A program made the translations under genes and the position numbers. Below the pieces are notes generated by a model, which made no database searches, was not told the origin of the DNA, and worked only from the letters and a program-made list of their open reading frames with translations. Below are positions 63,885 to 64,000 of a stretch of 64,000 bases of DNA, in pieces (the stretch's first letter is position 1; the number at the start of each line of letters is the position of its first letter). Source of the DNA: Moritella viscosa. Lineage in GTDB: Bacteria > Pseudomonadota > Gammaproteobacteria > Enterobacterales > Moritellaceae. Location of the stretch: assembly GCA_000953735.1 (NCBI GenBank), contig LN554852.1, positions 1,189,846 to 1,253,845 of the forward strand, read 5' to 3'.

Positions 63885-64000
63885 ATGAAGTATAAAAACG
63901 TAAGATCTGCAATACACAATTTCGGGCATAGTTTTGTAAGTTATGAAAATTATGTCGATGGTGATTTTGTTTTGTATGAATTGAGAAATATTCACAATAA
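63885..64000 (+). CDS. Start of a gene cut by the window edge, candidate immunity protein
   Basis: An ATG at 63885 opens a frame that remains open to the last base, 38 codons, beginning MKYKNVRSAIHNFGHSFVSY and continuing ENYVDGDFVLYELRNIHN. The composition is typical of small acidic immunity proteins, and its place directly after an orphan deaminase toxin on the same strand fits the toxin-immunity order. The family is not certain, and the rest lies outside the window. Confidence 0.5.
   Translation, partial: MKYKNVRSAIHNFGHSFVSYENYVDGDFVLYELRNIHN

Overview
The window looks like a chromosomal segment of a marine, probably cold-adapted gammaproteobacterium. The evidence is an AT-rich sequence, the trpEGDC(F)BA operon order with a trp leader peptide, a NhaD Na+/H+ antiporter, an E. 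coli-like rnm-yciO-scpA-scpB-rluB block, and an OmpU/OmpC-like porin. The gene content recalls Moritella or its relatives; this is inference from content, not from a search. I see no rRNA, tRNA, CRISPR array or complete insertion sequence.

Layout. 1-2300: end of prmB, aroC, a broken small membrane gene, and a small Met-rich membrane protein behind a MerR-type promoter. 2300-9750: serine-type transporter (sdaC), secreted sphingomyelinase-like phosphodiesterase, NSS-family Na+ symporter split by a 4-bp tandem duplication, ybaK and a Kef-type K+/H+ antiporter. 9780-16900: complete trp operon on the minus strand with promoter, operator-like palindrome, leader peptide (three consecutive Trp codons), attenuator and terminator. 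16900-21100: divergent rnm, yciO, scpA, scpB, rluB. 21200-29700: repeat-containing lipoprotein, YbdG-like MscS channel, nhaD, an MFS protein with a 338-residue helical tail, and polB with a LexA-like box. 29700-35300: tesA and ybbA-ybbP, with ybbP cut off and joined tail-to-tail to a truncated MFS gene that ends a LuxR-VOC-MFS operon. 35600-45150: GGDEF/EAL protein, ribB with FMN riboswitch, yciH, and nagBAC divergent from nagE. 45300-49900: degenerate ORF, chemoreceptor, RecQ-like helicase and a heptanucleotide repeat tract. 49950-54500: aqpZ, benE/sutR-like pair with palindromic operators, two GNAT acetyltransferases and a CatB-type chloramphenicol acetyltransferase. 54500-62750: Dld-II lactate dehydrogenase with divergent LysR, nudC, second LysR, deoC and porin. 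62900-64000: orphan HINT-deaminase polymorphic-toxin tip, followed by the start of a probable immunity gene cut by the window edge.

How the parts work together. The trp genes make a full chorismate-to-tryptophan pathway, with aroC (chorismate synthase) nearby. nagE imports and phosphorylates GlcNAc, nagA and nagB convert it to fructose-6-P, and nagC represses. NhaD, the NSS remnant and the Kef antiporter fit a Na+-based marine physiology.

The most interesting items are the orphan HINT-deaminase module, the ybbP/MFS double-truncation junction, the MFS fused to a helical-repeat domain, the heptamer tract inside a small ORF, and the near-identical terminator repeats flanking the porin. All family assignments come from reading motifs and remembered family features; no database search was run.
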